From the NCBI RefSeq assembly GCF_932526225.1, contig NC_064042.1, positions 12,783,040 through 12,847,039 of the forward strand: DNA of 64,000 nucleotides, read 5' to 3'. This document shows, piece by piece, positions 19,690 through 30,681 of this stretch. The DNA is from Nematostella vectensis. Its lineage: Eukaryota > Cnidaria > Anthozoa > Actiniaria > Edwardsiidae. The translations under genes and the position numbers were made by a program. How positions within the stretch are numbered: the stretch's first letter is position 1; every line of letters starts with the position of its first letter. The notes under the pieces are model-generated. The model worked only from the letters and a program-made list of their open reading frames with translations. It was not told the DNA's origin and ran no database searches.

Positions 19690-20425
19690 TCCTCGCATTT
19701 CCCACATCAGATAATCTCACATTTTCAGGCTCCCGATAATCTGAGATATTCCAGGCATTTTCCTTTGCAAGAAAATTTGGAAAAATCCATCGCGTTTTTT
19801 CGCGTTTACCGAGAAGGATAACTCGAGTAATCCAAAGCTTTTCCTGAACAGAAAACGCATGGAAAATTAACCCCGTATAATAACCCCGTTTGGTCGCATT
19901 TTCCTCGCATTTTCCTTGGTAGAAAAATTTGGAAAAATCAATCGCGTTTTCCCGGCGTTTACCGAGAGGATAACGCGAGTAATCCAAAGATTTTTCTGAC
20001 CAAAAAACGCATGGAAAATTGACCCCGTAAAATACCCCCGTTTGGTCGCATTTTCCTCGCATATTCCTTGGAAAGAAAATGTGGAAAAATCCATCGTGTT
20101 TACCCGGCGTTTACCGAGAAGGATAACGCGAGTAATCCAAAGATTTTCTGACCAGAAAACGCATGGAAAATTAACCCCGTTTGGTCGCATTTCCCTCGCA
20201 TATTCCTTGGTAGGAAAATTTGGAAAAATCAATCGCGCTCTCCGCGGCGTTGCGAGAGGATAACGCGAGTAATCCAAAAAGAATTTCCTGTCTAGAAAAC
20301 GCATGAAAAATTAACCCCGTAAAATAACACCGTTTGGTCGCATTTTCCTCGCATATTCCTTGGTAGGGAAATTCGCGTTTTCCCGGCGTTTACCGAGAAG
20401 GATAACGCGAGTAATACAAAATGCA
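19690..20425. repeat. Tandem repeat of about 150-160 bp, 4-5 copies
   Basis: Diverged copies each contain TGGTCGCATTTTCCTCGCAT, then GGAAAATTTGGAAAAATC, then GGCGTTTACCGAGA, then GATAACGCGAGTAATCCAAA. Copies vary in length because of small indels. Short open frames on both strands are by-products of the repeat. Sequence related to it (TTTTCCTCGCAT, GAAAACGCG) recurs at 22740-23165. Confidence 0.8.
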
Positions 20426-22739
20426 AGATGCCGGTTCCTTGCCTGAAATAGATCCTCTCGAACAAATTGGCGGAGTTGTTGTGGGGATCTGGCTTTGGGC
20501 TACCTGTGAATGCATGGCGCGAGTACTAAGTCCAGTGGGTGGAAACGAGGCAAAATTCAAATTCAAAAGAGAACACGGTTGGATCAGTCTTTGTGAGGTT
20601 TATAGCGGGTTTCAGCTTAGTTTTTGCGAAAATTTCTCTACAACAGCTATAGCAACTGGCCTTTACCCATGCTCAAGGAGAATTCAAGTCGAAATGGTGA
20701 GTATTCTAGTAGAAACACTAATTAATTACGAGCGTTTTGGCATTCAAACAATCACTCGTTGAGATGATGAGGTTGTGAAAAAGCCAAATAGCCGTTATCT
20801 CGATAATGTTATGTGTAAGTTTGCCTTTCAACTCAAGTTTAAGATTGAGAAAATGTGGACAAAGTGTTTCCTCCTTTCTATGTGTGTTTATTAGACGCGT
20901 CCTCTTGAGGCACGTCGATTTGGTAAATAGGCGCCATTATACTGAAGCCCCAACGACATAAACTAAATAAGATCAATTTACTCTGTGCTTGGTCCTCCAA
21001 GGTATAACCGACACAATCGAATTACAACCAAGCGTTCGACTGTGTTCGATTTCCTGAAGAATTTTTATAATTAGATTCTGTTTGATTATTGAACATAATT
21101 CGATTGTATTTGATTATATCTAAATATTTGATTGAATACTTTAATCCGTTTAAATTTTTGCATCTGGACATAATAAATAAGTACAGACTGGGCAAAGTAA
21201 AATAAAATAAAATTTGTTACCTCTCCCCGCCCGTGTCATTTTTGGGGCAACTTAAACAAATATTTGTTACTATTAACTAAATGGCTATAGAAAATATAAG
21301 TAACCTAGTGCCACTTACATTGTAAACATTACAGAATAAACATTAGTAATTTGTGATAACAAAATGCTCTGAAGAATGAAGGAATATACCTTGTTGTCTT
21401 CCAAACATGTATTGTCATGTAAAAAAAAATTAGCAGAAAAAAATAAAAATATGGACAATAAAATAAAATGCCACCCACCCACAATTTTGTTTTTCTAGAA
21501 ATCGGGATGGGAAACACCACCTAATAATCTCAAATAGTTGAATTTGCACCCACTCATGGATCATGGTCTCCTTACCCTGAGCATAAGCTCTTATATAACA
21601 AAAACAGTTAACATTTTAAATGTCCATTTATGTAATCATTGCAGAAATGAAATAACACCAAGCGTCTTTTGCCACAGAGGAGAGAGAAGCAAAGCCAGGA
21701 TGCAACATGATGATGGGTTATCCAGCTGGTGCTTTGAAGACCTTGGGATCTTTATATCAACAACTAGATGTAAGGCATGAAGGGACATGTTTTCTTCAAT
21801 TGTAGACTCTGGGATTGTCAGTAAGCAAAGAACCAGGAGACATAGGCTCTCCATGGCTGGATCACTGGAAAACCTGAGTAGTAGTATCTAGAATTTCATG
21901 GCATTTCATACAGTCCTTCTTGCAATACATCTACAGTAAACACACGCAATAAGAACCTACTTTTTTCTGAGTTACTATAGCCTAAACATGTTCTTATATG
22001 AGAGGTGCTCAGTAATATTTTAGGCTATTTACTATAGGCTCTTCCTCTTATAGTAGATTCTTATTTTTATATGAAGTTGTGGTAGCATTGTCAGGCAGAC
22101 TTATTGATGTAGATTGTTAAAAGAGCCTTCTTATTTTTCTTTTTTTTTCCTGGCCATCCTCATCTCTAAAATTATGAACCTGCTCCAAATGCTTGGCCTA
22201 ATAGGTTCTTATACAAAAATGGGGTTCTAATTTGAACATTTTAGGCCAACAGGTTCTTATACACAGGTGCTCACTGCAATTGTAAAAGTTCAATATGTTC
22301 TATTTAAAAAAGATATTTCTTTTTGGACCCTCACCTTGTGGCATTTATTTATTTAGTAGTGTTCATTTAGTTATTTTTTTATCGAATGTTTTTAGAGAAG
22401 CTCAGCGATTTTACTAAGTGGAAGATGTATTGCACAGTACCTTTTATACGAAAATTATATTAGGGGGTTATTAGGTATTCTTTTACGTTCCAATTGTTTA
22501 TGCGAGTTATAATAGTTTAAATACTTATTTATTTGAGAGCGATTACAAGTTGTTATTTGATATGAACGATTATAATGACATGCTGTTTATTCAAAGTATA
22601 TAGGATTTTAAGCAGGGAACGTTTACAAGAAACTATTTATGTGATATGTTGTAAAATTACGATACGATGTGACATGTTAAATAAATTTGAATTTTATTAA
22701 CATAATGTGTTGGTTATCTTAAAATACATAGACAAATCT
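20426..22739. other. Intergenic, no supported gene
   Basis: A 113-codon open frame begins at 20421 directly on the edge of the repeat, but it has no recognisable domain and no transcript-like context. The remainder is AT-rich with scattered short frames. I see no feature I can support. Confidence 0.45.
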
Positions 22740-23165
22740 GAGAGAGGAAAGGTAAAAGGTTGATGATCCAGCGGGAAAGAGCGGAGAAAACCCAAATTCT
22801 GAAGGAATAATCCTGAAAGGAATATGCTGGGAAAACTGGAATTTTCTAAAATAACCCTGTAGGGAAAACGCGCATTATCCTCGAATAATCCTGCAATGAT
22901 CAAGTAGGAAAACTTACATTTTCCGCCTGGTAAAACGCGAGTTTTCCTTCCGTTTTCCTTAGAAGGGAAACTCTCATTTTTCTGAATTTTCACATTCTGG
23001 GAAACGTGAAAGAAAACGGCACGTACTCCAAACTTGGAAAACTGTTAGGAAAATGCCGAGGAAAACGCGCGTTTTCCGATCGGATAATTCGAGGAAAATG
23101 CCACGATCATGTTGCGTTTTCTGCGAATTTTCCTCGCATTATTCGAACAGAAAACGCGGACTTTT
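22740..23165. repeat. Diverged GGAAAACGCG repeat region
   Basis: Many short blocks of GGGAAAAC, CCTGAAAGGAATA and TTTTCCGC occur in both orientations. They end with TTGCGTTTTCTGCGAATTTT followed by CCTCGCATTATTCG. The vocabulary is that of the 19690-20425 array, so this is probably an older, more decayed member of the same family. Confidence 0.5.
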
Positions 23166-23231
23166 TTTTGCCGTGCAAGGTGCATGCGCCTGCGCACAGG
23201 GTCAGTGGGTGGCAATGTAGAATGGTGCATA

Positions 23232-23458
23232 CACCTATTCCAATAAAGGTTGTCGGTGCAAATGGCGATTGGCAAATGGCAGTTCTACGAAACCATGCGT
23301 CTCGAAGAATATGGATAAATCAAAACAATTATCCATTAAAGGTAACCAATGCTTGGCTTTGACATTGCTGGACTTTATTTAACACCTTTAATTTTACCAA
23401 TAATTAGTACCCATAAGCAATTTACCATTTGCACTGACAACCTTTTGTGGAATAGGTG
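23232..23458. mobile_element. MITE copy A with CACCTATTCC terminal inverted repeats
   Basis: A 227 bp element with ends CACCTATTCCAATAAAGGTTG and the complementary CAACCTTTTGTGGAATAGGTG. The subterminal GCAAATGGC and GCCATTTGC motifs are also inverted. A second copy at 62330-62569 is in the opposite orientation and shares the interior (AATATGGATAAATC, GGTAACCAATGCTTGGC). Two independent insertions of the same sequence support mobility. It has no coding capacity. Confidence 0.8.
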
Positions 23459-23735
23459 TGTAACAAACCATCAGAAAACAGACAAATAGGTGCACTTTAT
23501 ATTGAGGCGCGCTATCAATATAAAGTTAGCCGGCCAAAGTTTTATTTTGACAAGCCTTTCTTAACTGAGGATACTGATGTGCACTCAGCATTTATCTTTT
23601 GTTTGACTAGTGAAGTTCATGTCATTGGGTTTTTACAAAATTATAAGATGGCCGAGCTAGCGCGCGTTACACTGTAAGGGTAAAAACAAGATTAATTCTG
23701 TTGCAAAAAAGAGATTCCACCTGTAAAACTAGATT

Positions 23736-24381
23736 AAGGTAATTCCCTTGAAATAGTTAGAATTTTTTTAACTTGGCATAAACAATATTGTAGTTAAGGT
23801 CTTTCAAAAAATGTAATAAAAAATGGGGGTACTGACCTCGTTTTCACAACAGAGGGGCGTAGAGATGACGCGTTTTTACTGATCGCGCAAGGAAAAATCC
23901 CGTTTTCAAAAAGAGTGCCTATAGTCTTTAGAAAATTATGTTCTGTTTGTCGAGCTGCCAAAATCCGATCTCCTAAACAATAACCCGTAGTAGCTAATGT
24001 TCAAAACAAATCAAATTTTAAGAGATCGCACTAAAAGACATTGTTTTCGCCACTATTCATACGGTAAAAAGCGCCATTTTGAAGTATTTTTACGGCTTTT
24101 AAGAGAAATAAAAAAACTTCTACAACCCAACTTTTTTTCTTCTTTCGGTATATCATTTTTCCGTATATATTTAACTATTTGAGCAAATAAAAAATGGGGG
24201 TAACCGACTTCGTTTTTCTGTTAAACCGATTTTAAGTAAAAAACGCGCGCCTTTTGCTGTGTTTTCTTGTACAACTGTGGCGCGCGGGCGCACTTAATAC
24301 CGGAAAATTCGAACAAACAGCGTTCGCAACTATGCGCAGAAGGGGTGCGCAGTGCAATTTAAGAGAATTACCTTAAGGAAT
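23736..24381. mobile_element. Candidate MITE with AAGGTAATTC ends
   Basis: The left end AAGGTAATTCCCTTGAA is mirrored by AAGAGAATTACCTTAAGG at the right. Subterminal AAAAAATGGGGGTA...GTTTT motifs occur in both halves (23818 and 24189). About 645 bp long with no transposase. The evidence is limited to these paired ends. Confidence 0.4.
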
Positions 24382-24385
24382 TAAT

Positions 24386-25490
24386 AATAATGATTGTTCT
24401 TTAATTCTGTGGAATGAGGAACGTATCAAGCCATCGCGATCATTCCTGCATACAAGGCATGGCATCATTTGCGCTACTTAACACACTGCTTTTAGGAAAT
24501 TTTTTATTAAAATTATCCAACACTCGCCAGCACCAGCCAGAGGTGTTTAATGGAAACAAGGTGTTCAAACAGCATTACTTGGTGGTCTCTCGCCAGCGTT
24601 TCGCTTTTTTCCTGGCGCGCATTGCTTTATGGGAAGTACAGACTGTGTCTCGCGCCTCTTCCAACTTCTAGTGACTGGGTACGAGTCTGTTTTGTAGAGT
24701 TTGAAATTAATCTGGAGGGTTTTTCCAAGTCGTTTGTTGTAAAACAGCTGAAATTCACATAAAAAAAGAAATTGTGCTGCTTTTCTCTATTGATTTTATC
24801 GTCGTTCGTGCCATATTTAATCAGATCCCAGTTACTACAACATGGATAATTACTTGAATATGGAATAAAGTAGTGAATGTGTTAAGAAAAAACTCCTTCA
24901 AAAATTGTCCGTGACTTTTCAGCGATGTTCGCCTTAGTGAATAACAGATGCGGTAGTTTGGGTGCACCCAGCAAACAAAGTGTAAAATAACTATTAAAGT
25001 ATTTTATGTCTTGTATAACCTATATTTTATCATTTCTTAGGGTTTTCCGCGCTGAAATATCTTTTTTAGGTATTAATCCCGGGTTTTCAGAAGATGCTAG
25101 AGAAAAATTGATATCCGATGGGGACCTTTTGAGACGTAACGATGTCTGAAATCTATTCTTGTAGTAGGAGAATCCTAGGAGACCTAATTCAAGGTCTCGA
25201 GCATTTTAGTTGAGCAGCCACTAAGACTCGAAAGTTCTAGGCAACCTTTCTGAACAGATATTTAGTAGAAAATGATAGATGGGTGCCGTAAAGCAGTAAA
25301 AGATATCATTAATCAACAATGTCTTTTTGAAAAACAAAAGATGTGACCTTGTATTCCTTTTTCTACCAGATAATCCATGTTTGTGGATTACAAATTTGCA
25401 TTTCGTGGTAGGAGCAACATGAATAATTCAGACTTATTGTGCTGATAATTAACGTACGGACTCACGCAAATGACACATGCTCGAACAAAC
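24386..25490. other. Spacer upstream of GT31 paralog 2
   Basis: No gene or element could be supported. The final stretch presumably includes the 5' UTR of the next glycosyltransferase. Confidence 0.35.
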
Positions 25491-27026
25491 ATGGCGTCTG
25501 TCAGATTGAAACGACTGTGTCGCAAGTTCTTTGGCAATCCCGGAGGATTTCACAAGAGACCACTGGCGTTTTTTTTCATCTTTTCCCTAGTGATCTTTTG
25601 CCAAGTTCTTATCGTCAGCCGAGAGATGTTTTATCCCAACTCTGAGGTTCGCCGTTATGATAGCACAAGAACAACAACAGTAAACAACACAAAAAATATC
25701 TCGAATACTCTGTCGCTAGAATTGACGAAACATATCGCTGTTAATGGTAGAACGGAAAAGGGATGGAAGGCTAAAAGCCTTAGAAACTCGAGAAGACATG
25801 GTGGCAGCGAAGACCATACTATTAATCAATCTTCCTCAATACATGGATTTATTAATGTCAATGATATCATAGTGTCTATCAATAGGACGTTGAATGAGAC
25901 TGCTAAGCCAACACTAGATCACAGAATCGTGTTCGAGTACTGGCCAACTGTGGAATTTAAACTTCTAACGCCTGTTATAACGCCGATTGCGGACGATAAT
26001 GAGTACTTTGTTGTGATTATGATTCACTCTGGTGTTCATTCCAGCGTGCATTTAGATAGAAGAAATGCAATTCGTAGGACATGGGGAAATGGTAGAAGAT
26101 CAACCAACGACACAGGTTCCAAAGTAGACAGCCTTTCCTTCAAGTTAGTGTTTTTACTAGGTAAAAGTTACGACAAAGTCCTAGATGACAAAATCGCCAC
26201 GGAGGCTAAGCTATATAATGATATTGTAGTGGGTGATTTTCACGATAATTATACCAACTTGATCATCAAGGTCTACATGGGGTTTAAGTGGATTCAAGAG
26301 AACATGAACTCCAAATTTGTCATCAAAGCAGACGATGATCTGTATCTCTACCTTCCGCGATTGACACATCGTCTGGCTAAGGCAGGTCCGAGATTCTTTG
26401 GAGGGCTTGTTTGGAAGGATGCCCCAGTATTCAGAAGTATCACCAACAAACATGCGATCAGCATGATGTACTATTCAGAGAAGCGATATCCACCTTACTG
26501 TGGTGGCGGGTTTTACGCATTTACTAAAAACCTTCTACCAGATTTCATACGTCTGACAACTCGTTTTCGTCCGTTCCACGTAGAAGACGCTTACTTGGGC
26601 ATTTTATTACGCCACATTAACGTCAGGCCTTCGCCTATGTATGGAGTAATGTTGGGCGATTGGATGCCTTCGAGCCTACCCTTCATCAAGGACTGCGAAT
26701 GGGCCATGGCTATAGCTGTAGGTCACAGTTTTAACGGTTCACACATTGATCACGTCCATTCCAAAATATCTTCAATCGACCCGGAAAGCCTGACGCAGGC
26801 GGATTGGCTCAAGTGTCGACGAAGGCGGCAACCGGGAACGAACGAAGGGAACATCGTAGCTGCTGTGTGCGGTATTTTCCTTAGTTTAACTATGATTTTT
26901 ATATATATCGTGGTAGCGTTTCTCCCTGGGCAGTTCGACTACCCGGAAGATTATGGGTTTATTCAGAACAGGAGACGATTGATGCCACGCTATCAAAGGC
27001 TTAGGAGAAATTCCGTTAATCTCTAA
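25491..27026 (+). CDS. GT31 beta-1,3-glycosyltransferase, paralog 2, with extra C-terminal membrane helix
   Basis: A single-exon gene. The frame is open from an ATG at 25470, but the ATG at 25491 has the better context (AACATGGCG), giving 511 residues. A basic N-terminus and a signal-anchor helix (about residues 24-43) precede a long stem and the GT31 domain. Motifs: RRNAIRRTWG, FLLGKSYD, metal-binding DDD at about 281-283 (KADDDLYLYLPR), YPPYCGGGFY and EDAYLG at about 365-370. It is a likely Golgi UDP-Gal or UDP-GlcNAc transferase; the acceptor is unknown. After the catalytic domain a second hydrophobic segment (about 454-479, IFLSLTMIFIYIVVAFL) is followed by an Arg-rich tail, predicting a two-pass protein with both ends in the cytosol. 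That is unusual for GT31. Paralog 3 shares it; paralog 1 does not. Confidence 0.9.
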   Translation: MASVRLKRLCRKFFGNPGGFHKRPLAFFFIFSLVIFCQVLIVSREMFYPNSEVRRYDSTRTTTVNNTKNISNTLSLELTKHIAVNGRTEKGWKAKSLRNSRRHGGSEDHTINQSSSIHGFINVNDIIVSINRTLNETAKPTLDHRIVFEYWPTVEFKLLTPVITPIADDNEYFVVIMIHSGVHSSVHLDRRNAIRRTWGNGRRSTNDTGSKVDSLSFKLVFLLGKSYDKVLDDKIATEAKLYNDIVVGDFHDNYTNLIIKVYMGFKWIQENMNSKFVIKADDDLYLYLPRLTHRLAKAGPRFFGGLVWKDAPVFRSITNKHAISMMYYSEKRYPPYCGGGFYAFTKNLLPDFIRLTTRFRPFHVEDAYLGILLRHINVRPSPMYGVMLGDWMPSSLPFIKDCEWAMAIAVGHSFNGSHIDHVHSKISSIDPESLTQADWLKCRRRRQPGTNEGNIVAAVCGIFLSLTMIFIYIVVAFLPGQFDYPEDYGFIQNRRRLMPRYQRLRRNSVNL

Positions 27027-27059
27027 AGTCCTTTTGTATATTAATATTATATATTTAAC

Positions 27060-27108
27060 GAGGGCGGGGGGGAGGGGGGTGGGTGGGTGGGTTGGGGGGG
27101 TGTCAGGT
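27060..27108 (+). repeat. G-rich tract with G-quadruplex potential
   Basis: Immediately after GT31 paralog 2, several runs of three to seven G are separated by one or two bases (GGGTGGGTGGGTGGGTTGGG). The spacing suits an intramolecular G-quadruplex. It lies in the presumed 3' UTR or flank of the gene. Confidence 0.6.
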
Positions 27109-27549
27109 TTCCCCTATGAAACGTCCAGGGACCCCAAACCTAAAAATTGAATCCTGCAACGACATAAAATTATCCATAATACATTATCAAACATAAACAA
27201 AATTGGTTTTGGGGCAAAATATGCAATGCCAGCATAGCTGAACTTAGAACCAATTTCGACGAAATAGACATTGTGCAGTATAATGCTTGTAAAAAAAATT
27301 ATGATCATAGAAATGCATTACATTACGAGAATTCGTAATATTTTCGTTTTCTGTTATTAAATAAAAAACATAAAATTATTAATTGCCTGTCTTTATCAAA
27401 CGCCTGAGCGCTGGTAGCTTAAATATATATAAATCAGAAATGGAATTAATTGAGTCAATAACACTATAAAATTTGTTTATCATGATGTAAAAATACATCA
27501 AGGGCGCTGGTAACCAAATACTTATAAGATATGCTTAAAAAATATACAA

Positions 27550-28241
27550 GTAGGGGTAGCGATGGGTAAATCCGAGACTTGCCGAGACCCGTGATTCAGA
27601 TTTTTCAAATTTCGGAAACCGAGCCCGAGCTTTTCAGGTCTCTCCGAGCCTGAGAAGAGGAAACCCGGGCCACAGGCAGCCCAAGGCTACTGTCAGTGGC
27701 TTATAAAGAACGTATGGGGGAATTTGTATGTTAACAAAAAAAAAATACTTTATCGTGAAAAATAAAATTTTAGACCATGTAATATTGTGTTTGAGTCTTT
27801 CTTTATTTCAATTTTGCCGATAGAATGTCAGTCGAGGGAGTTTGAAGCCCGCTACGAATTGTGTTTCTTTTTGTAGCGGGCTTCAAACTCGCTCTACTGA
27901 CATTCTATCGGCAAAATTGAAATAAAGGAAGACTCAAACACAATATTACACGGTCTTAAGTTTTATTTTTCACGATAAAGAAATTTTTTTTTTGCTATTA
28001 TTTGACAGTAGCCTCCTGAGCCTTGGACTGCCTGTGCCCGGGCCATGGTGAACAACATAAAACAGATCCATCGCGTTTAACCAATATTTTTGACTCCAAG
28101 ATCGAGTTTGAAAATGCGAGACTCCGAGACGGTGGCAGAAAAAAAAAAACACTTCGAGACCTGCATAACAACGCCGAGATTCCGAGAGTTTGCGATTTTA
28201 AGACTTTCGAAATCTCGTGGTATACTCACCGCTACCCCTAC
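27550..28241. mobile_element. Large palindromic element (692 bp fold-back)
   Basis: Ends GTAGGGGTAGCG and CGCTACCCCTAC are exact inverses. Pairing continues inward through GAGACTTGCCGAGACC-type blocks and CCACAGGCAGCCCAAGGCTA / GGCTCAGGAGGCTA-type blocks. At the centre (about 27785-27945) are nearly perfect arms of about 75 bp, including GATAGAATGTCAGT and GAAGCCCGCTAC, around a 15-20 nt loop. Almost the whole element could form one hairpin. No ORF of note. The flanking AAATCAGAAATG at 27431 and 28242 is partly duplicated. Confidence 0.8.
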
Positions 28242-29112
28242 AAATCAGAAATGAAATGGGTCAATATCGATGCAAAAAATAATATCGAATAAAGTAATAG
28301 AGAATTTTTTTTTTCTAGCTAGAATAATACGTTACTGGAATCAAGTAATGTTATATATAGACTAAAACAAATCTTTTGTGTAAAGAAATAATACTTTGGA
28401 AGCCTTATAATTCTGGTCTATAATTTATTTGTTAATTTTTTTTAACAATAGTCCCTATTTAAATAAAAGATTTGTCTAAATATATGGATAGTGGGAGCTG
28501 TAAATGAGGTGCGGGATTCATGCTTCTTCGGTTGAAGTAAAGGGAGTTCGAATCAATGTTAACGTAATAGATGTTAAGTAAACTAAAACAGACTCTATTT
28601 TTCGGGATTAGGAATAATTTTTGTAAAACAAAAGAAGTGACTATAAATAAATAATTTTATTCGTGGCAACTGACCACCATCACCAAAGTGTCTGTGGAAT
28701 TGTTTTATGGTTACTTTCCTTGTTGATTTAATCTCAGAAATTTATTCATGATCCTCTGTAAATGATGGTGCTTGCTTTCTCGAGGCAAATTACAAGATTT
28801 CGTTTTATTTTATTTCTATTTGTACCACTAACTGAAACACAAACTTTGCTGTCGGACTTCCTATAAATCTCTAAATAGAAAACGAGACAATCACAATTGG
28901 ATAAATCGTTTTGCCATTGTTTCTCTTATTTAATACTGATCTCATATATAAGTTAGTTCCACTATCTGCTCTAGTAACCGATATTTCATGACAGTTTCAA
29001 TTCAGAACTTTGTTAATAAGTAATTTTTTAATTGACACTAAATTATGCAAGCTTTGACTGAGAAAGCCCCCGTGTATTTACACATCTTTGAAAATTTATA
29101 CTTGGGAGAAAA
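28242..29112. other. Spacer upstream of GT31 paralog 3
   Basis: AT-rich, no exon or repeat supported. It presumably contains the promoter of the gene at 29113. Confidence 0.4.
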
Positions 29113-30681
29113 ATGGTGCCTTTACGAGGTTGTTTTACGCGAATACTCCGATGTATGACTTTCACATCTGCTTTTAATGGTCGTCATAGGAAACAAATGT
29201 TTCTGTTATTTCTCGCCCTTGTAATACTATGTCAAGTTGTTCTTGTCACGAAGGTTTTGTACGTAAGATCGGAGAGTCGTTCCCGCCAGTTCAACGAGAA
29301 AAACTCTGGCGCTCTGAATACAACACCTGCTTTACTCACAACGACTAAAGGTACACAAAATGAGGATGCATTGAGTAGGGGAAATTTCCCGAAGGTTATA
29401 CACCTAACTCCGAGAAGAACTCGTAAGAAAATTATGCGTTTACTTCCTAAAAAGGTGAGAACTACGGCGATATCAACGTCGGCTTTTCAACCTACTATTA
29501 ATTCGAGTCTTCTCGACATAAATTCTTCACCTAATTCTTCGTCTATATTACACGTACCTCCTACGTTAGATACTAGAATTTTAAATCAATTCTGGCCTCC
29601 CTTGAATTTTACCTTGGTATCTCCGTGCATTGCCCCGAAAATCCAAGAGAGCCCATATCTTTTAATTCTTATCAACTCGGCTGTTCATTCGAGCACGAAC
29701 AAGGACCGTAGAAATGCTATACGAAAGACATGGGCAAATAAGAGAGTTCAGACGGACGGCTTTGGACTAGGAGCGAAGCATGGATTTCCGTTTAAAGTCC
29801 CCGTTGGCCGTTCTTTTCGATTGGTTTTCCTCTTGGGGCGAAGTTATAATGAAACAATCGACAAGGAGATCGAAGCCGAATCACAACAACACAATGATCT
29901 CGTGGTTGGAGATTTTCCCGATAATTACGTCAACCTTATAATAAAAGTCTACATGGGATTCAAATGGGCTAGGGAAAATGTGAAAAGCAGGTTTATTCTT
30001 AAAGGGGATGACGATACCTATATTTATTTACCTCGGCTAACCAACATTCTGCAGTCGGTACCAGAACGCTTTTTTGGCGGCTACGTCATGACAAACGCAC
30101 AGGTATACCGCGATGTAAACAATAAACACGGCATAAGCAAGCCGTTTTTTGGAGAGGACGTTTACCCGCCTTATTGTGGAGGCCCGTTTTACGTGTTTAC
30201 AAGTAACTTATTGCCCGATTTCATTCGACTTACTTACCATTTCAAGCCCTTTCACATTGAAGATGCTTACATGGGGATCTTATTACGGCATATGGGCATT
30301 AGGCCGGTCTTTATACCGGGGTTTTTATTGAATGATTGGATGCCAGGAAACATACGAAACTTTAAAGCCTGTGATTGGGCAACGGCTATTGCAGTTGGCC
30401 ACAAGTTGGAAGGGGAATTAATAGAATATATCCATTCAAAGTTACCTATTGTTGATCCATCAAGGTTGACCTCACAAGAGTGGCAACGCTGCCATCGACG
30501 AAGCTCCCCAAGAAGTGATAACGTACTATCTGCTGTGTATGGTATATTAATCTCGTTATCCATGATCCTGGTATACGTCACAGTGGCATTTCTCCCGAGT
30601 AACCAAGACGTGTATGATGAAAGACCCTTTTTCAACAGAAGACAACACTATTACCCTTATATTCCCAGGGCAGGGAGATGA
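29113..30681 (+). CDS. GT31 beta-1,3-glycosyltransferase, paralog 3, with extra C-terminal membrane helix
   Basis: A single-exon ORF of 522 residues. The N-terminal signal anchor lies at about residues 29-49 (MFLLFLALVILCQVVLV), followed by a Ser/Thr-rich stem of about 110 residues, likely O-glycosylated. The GT31 domain shows RRNAIRKTWA, FLLGRSYN, metal-binding DDD at about 299-301 (KGDDDTYIYLPR), YPPYCGGPFYVF and EDAYMG at about 383-388. It is most similar by eye to paralog 2, including the hydrophobic C-terminal segment (about 474-498, ILISLSMILVYVTVAFL) and the following charged tail. It is probably a Golgi enzyme extending glycan chains in beta-1,3 linkage; sugar and acceptor are not predictable. 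All three paralogs lie in the same orientation within 13 kb and lack introns, suggesting tandem duplication of an intronless founder. Confidence 0.9.
   Translation: MVPLRGCFTRILRCMTFTSAFNGRHRKQMFLLFLALVILCQVVLVTKVLYVRSESRSRQFNEKNSGALNTTPALLTTTKGTQNEDALSRGNFPKVIHLTPRRTRKKIMRLLPKKVRTTAISTSAFQPTINSSLLDINSSPNSSSILHVPPTLDTRILNQFWPPLNFTLVSPCIAPKIQESPYLLILINSAVHSSTNKDRRNAIRKTWANKRVQTDGFGLGAKHGFPFKVPVGRSFRLVFLLGRSYNETIDKEIEAESQQHNDLVVGDFPDNYVNLIIKVYMGFKWARENVKSRFILKGDDDTYIYLPRLTNILQSVPERFFGGYVMTNAQVYRDVNNKHGISKPFFGEDVYPPYCGGPFYVFTSNLLPDFIRLTYHFKPFHIEDAYMGILLRHMGIRPVFIPGFLLNDWMPGNIRNFKACDWATAIAVGHKLEGELIEYIHSKLPIVDPSRLTSQEWQRCHRRSSPRSDNVLSAVYGILISLSMILVYVTVAFLPSNQDVYDERPFFNRRQHYYPYIPRAGR

Noticed and set aside
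20421-20762. 113-codon open frame
   Set aside because: It starts at the edge of a tandem repeat, has no recognisable domain and no splice or polyadenylation context. It is probably a chance frame.
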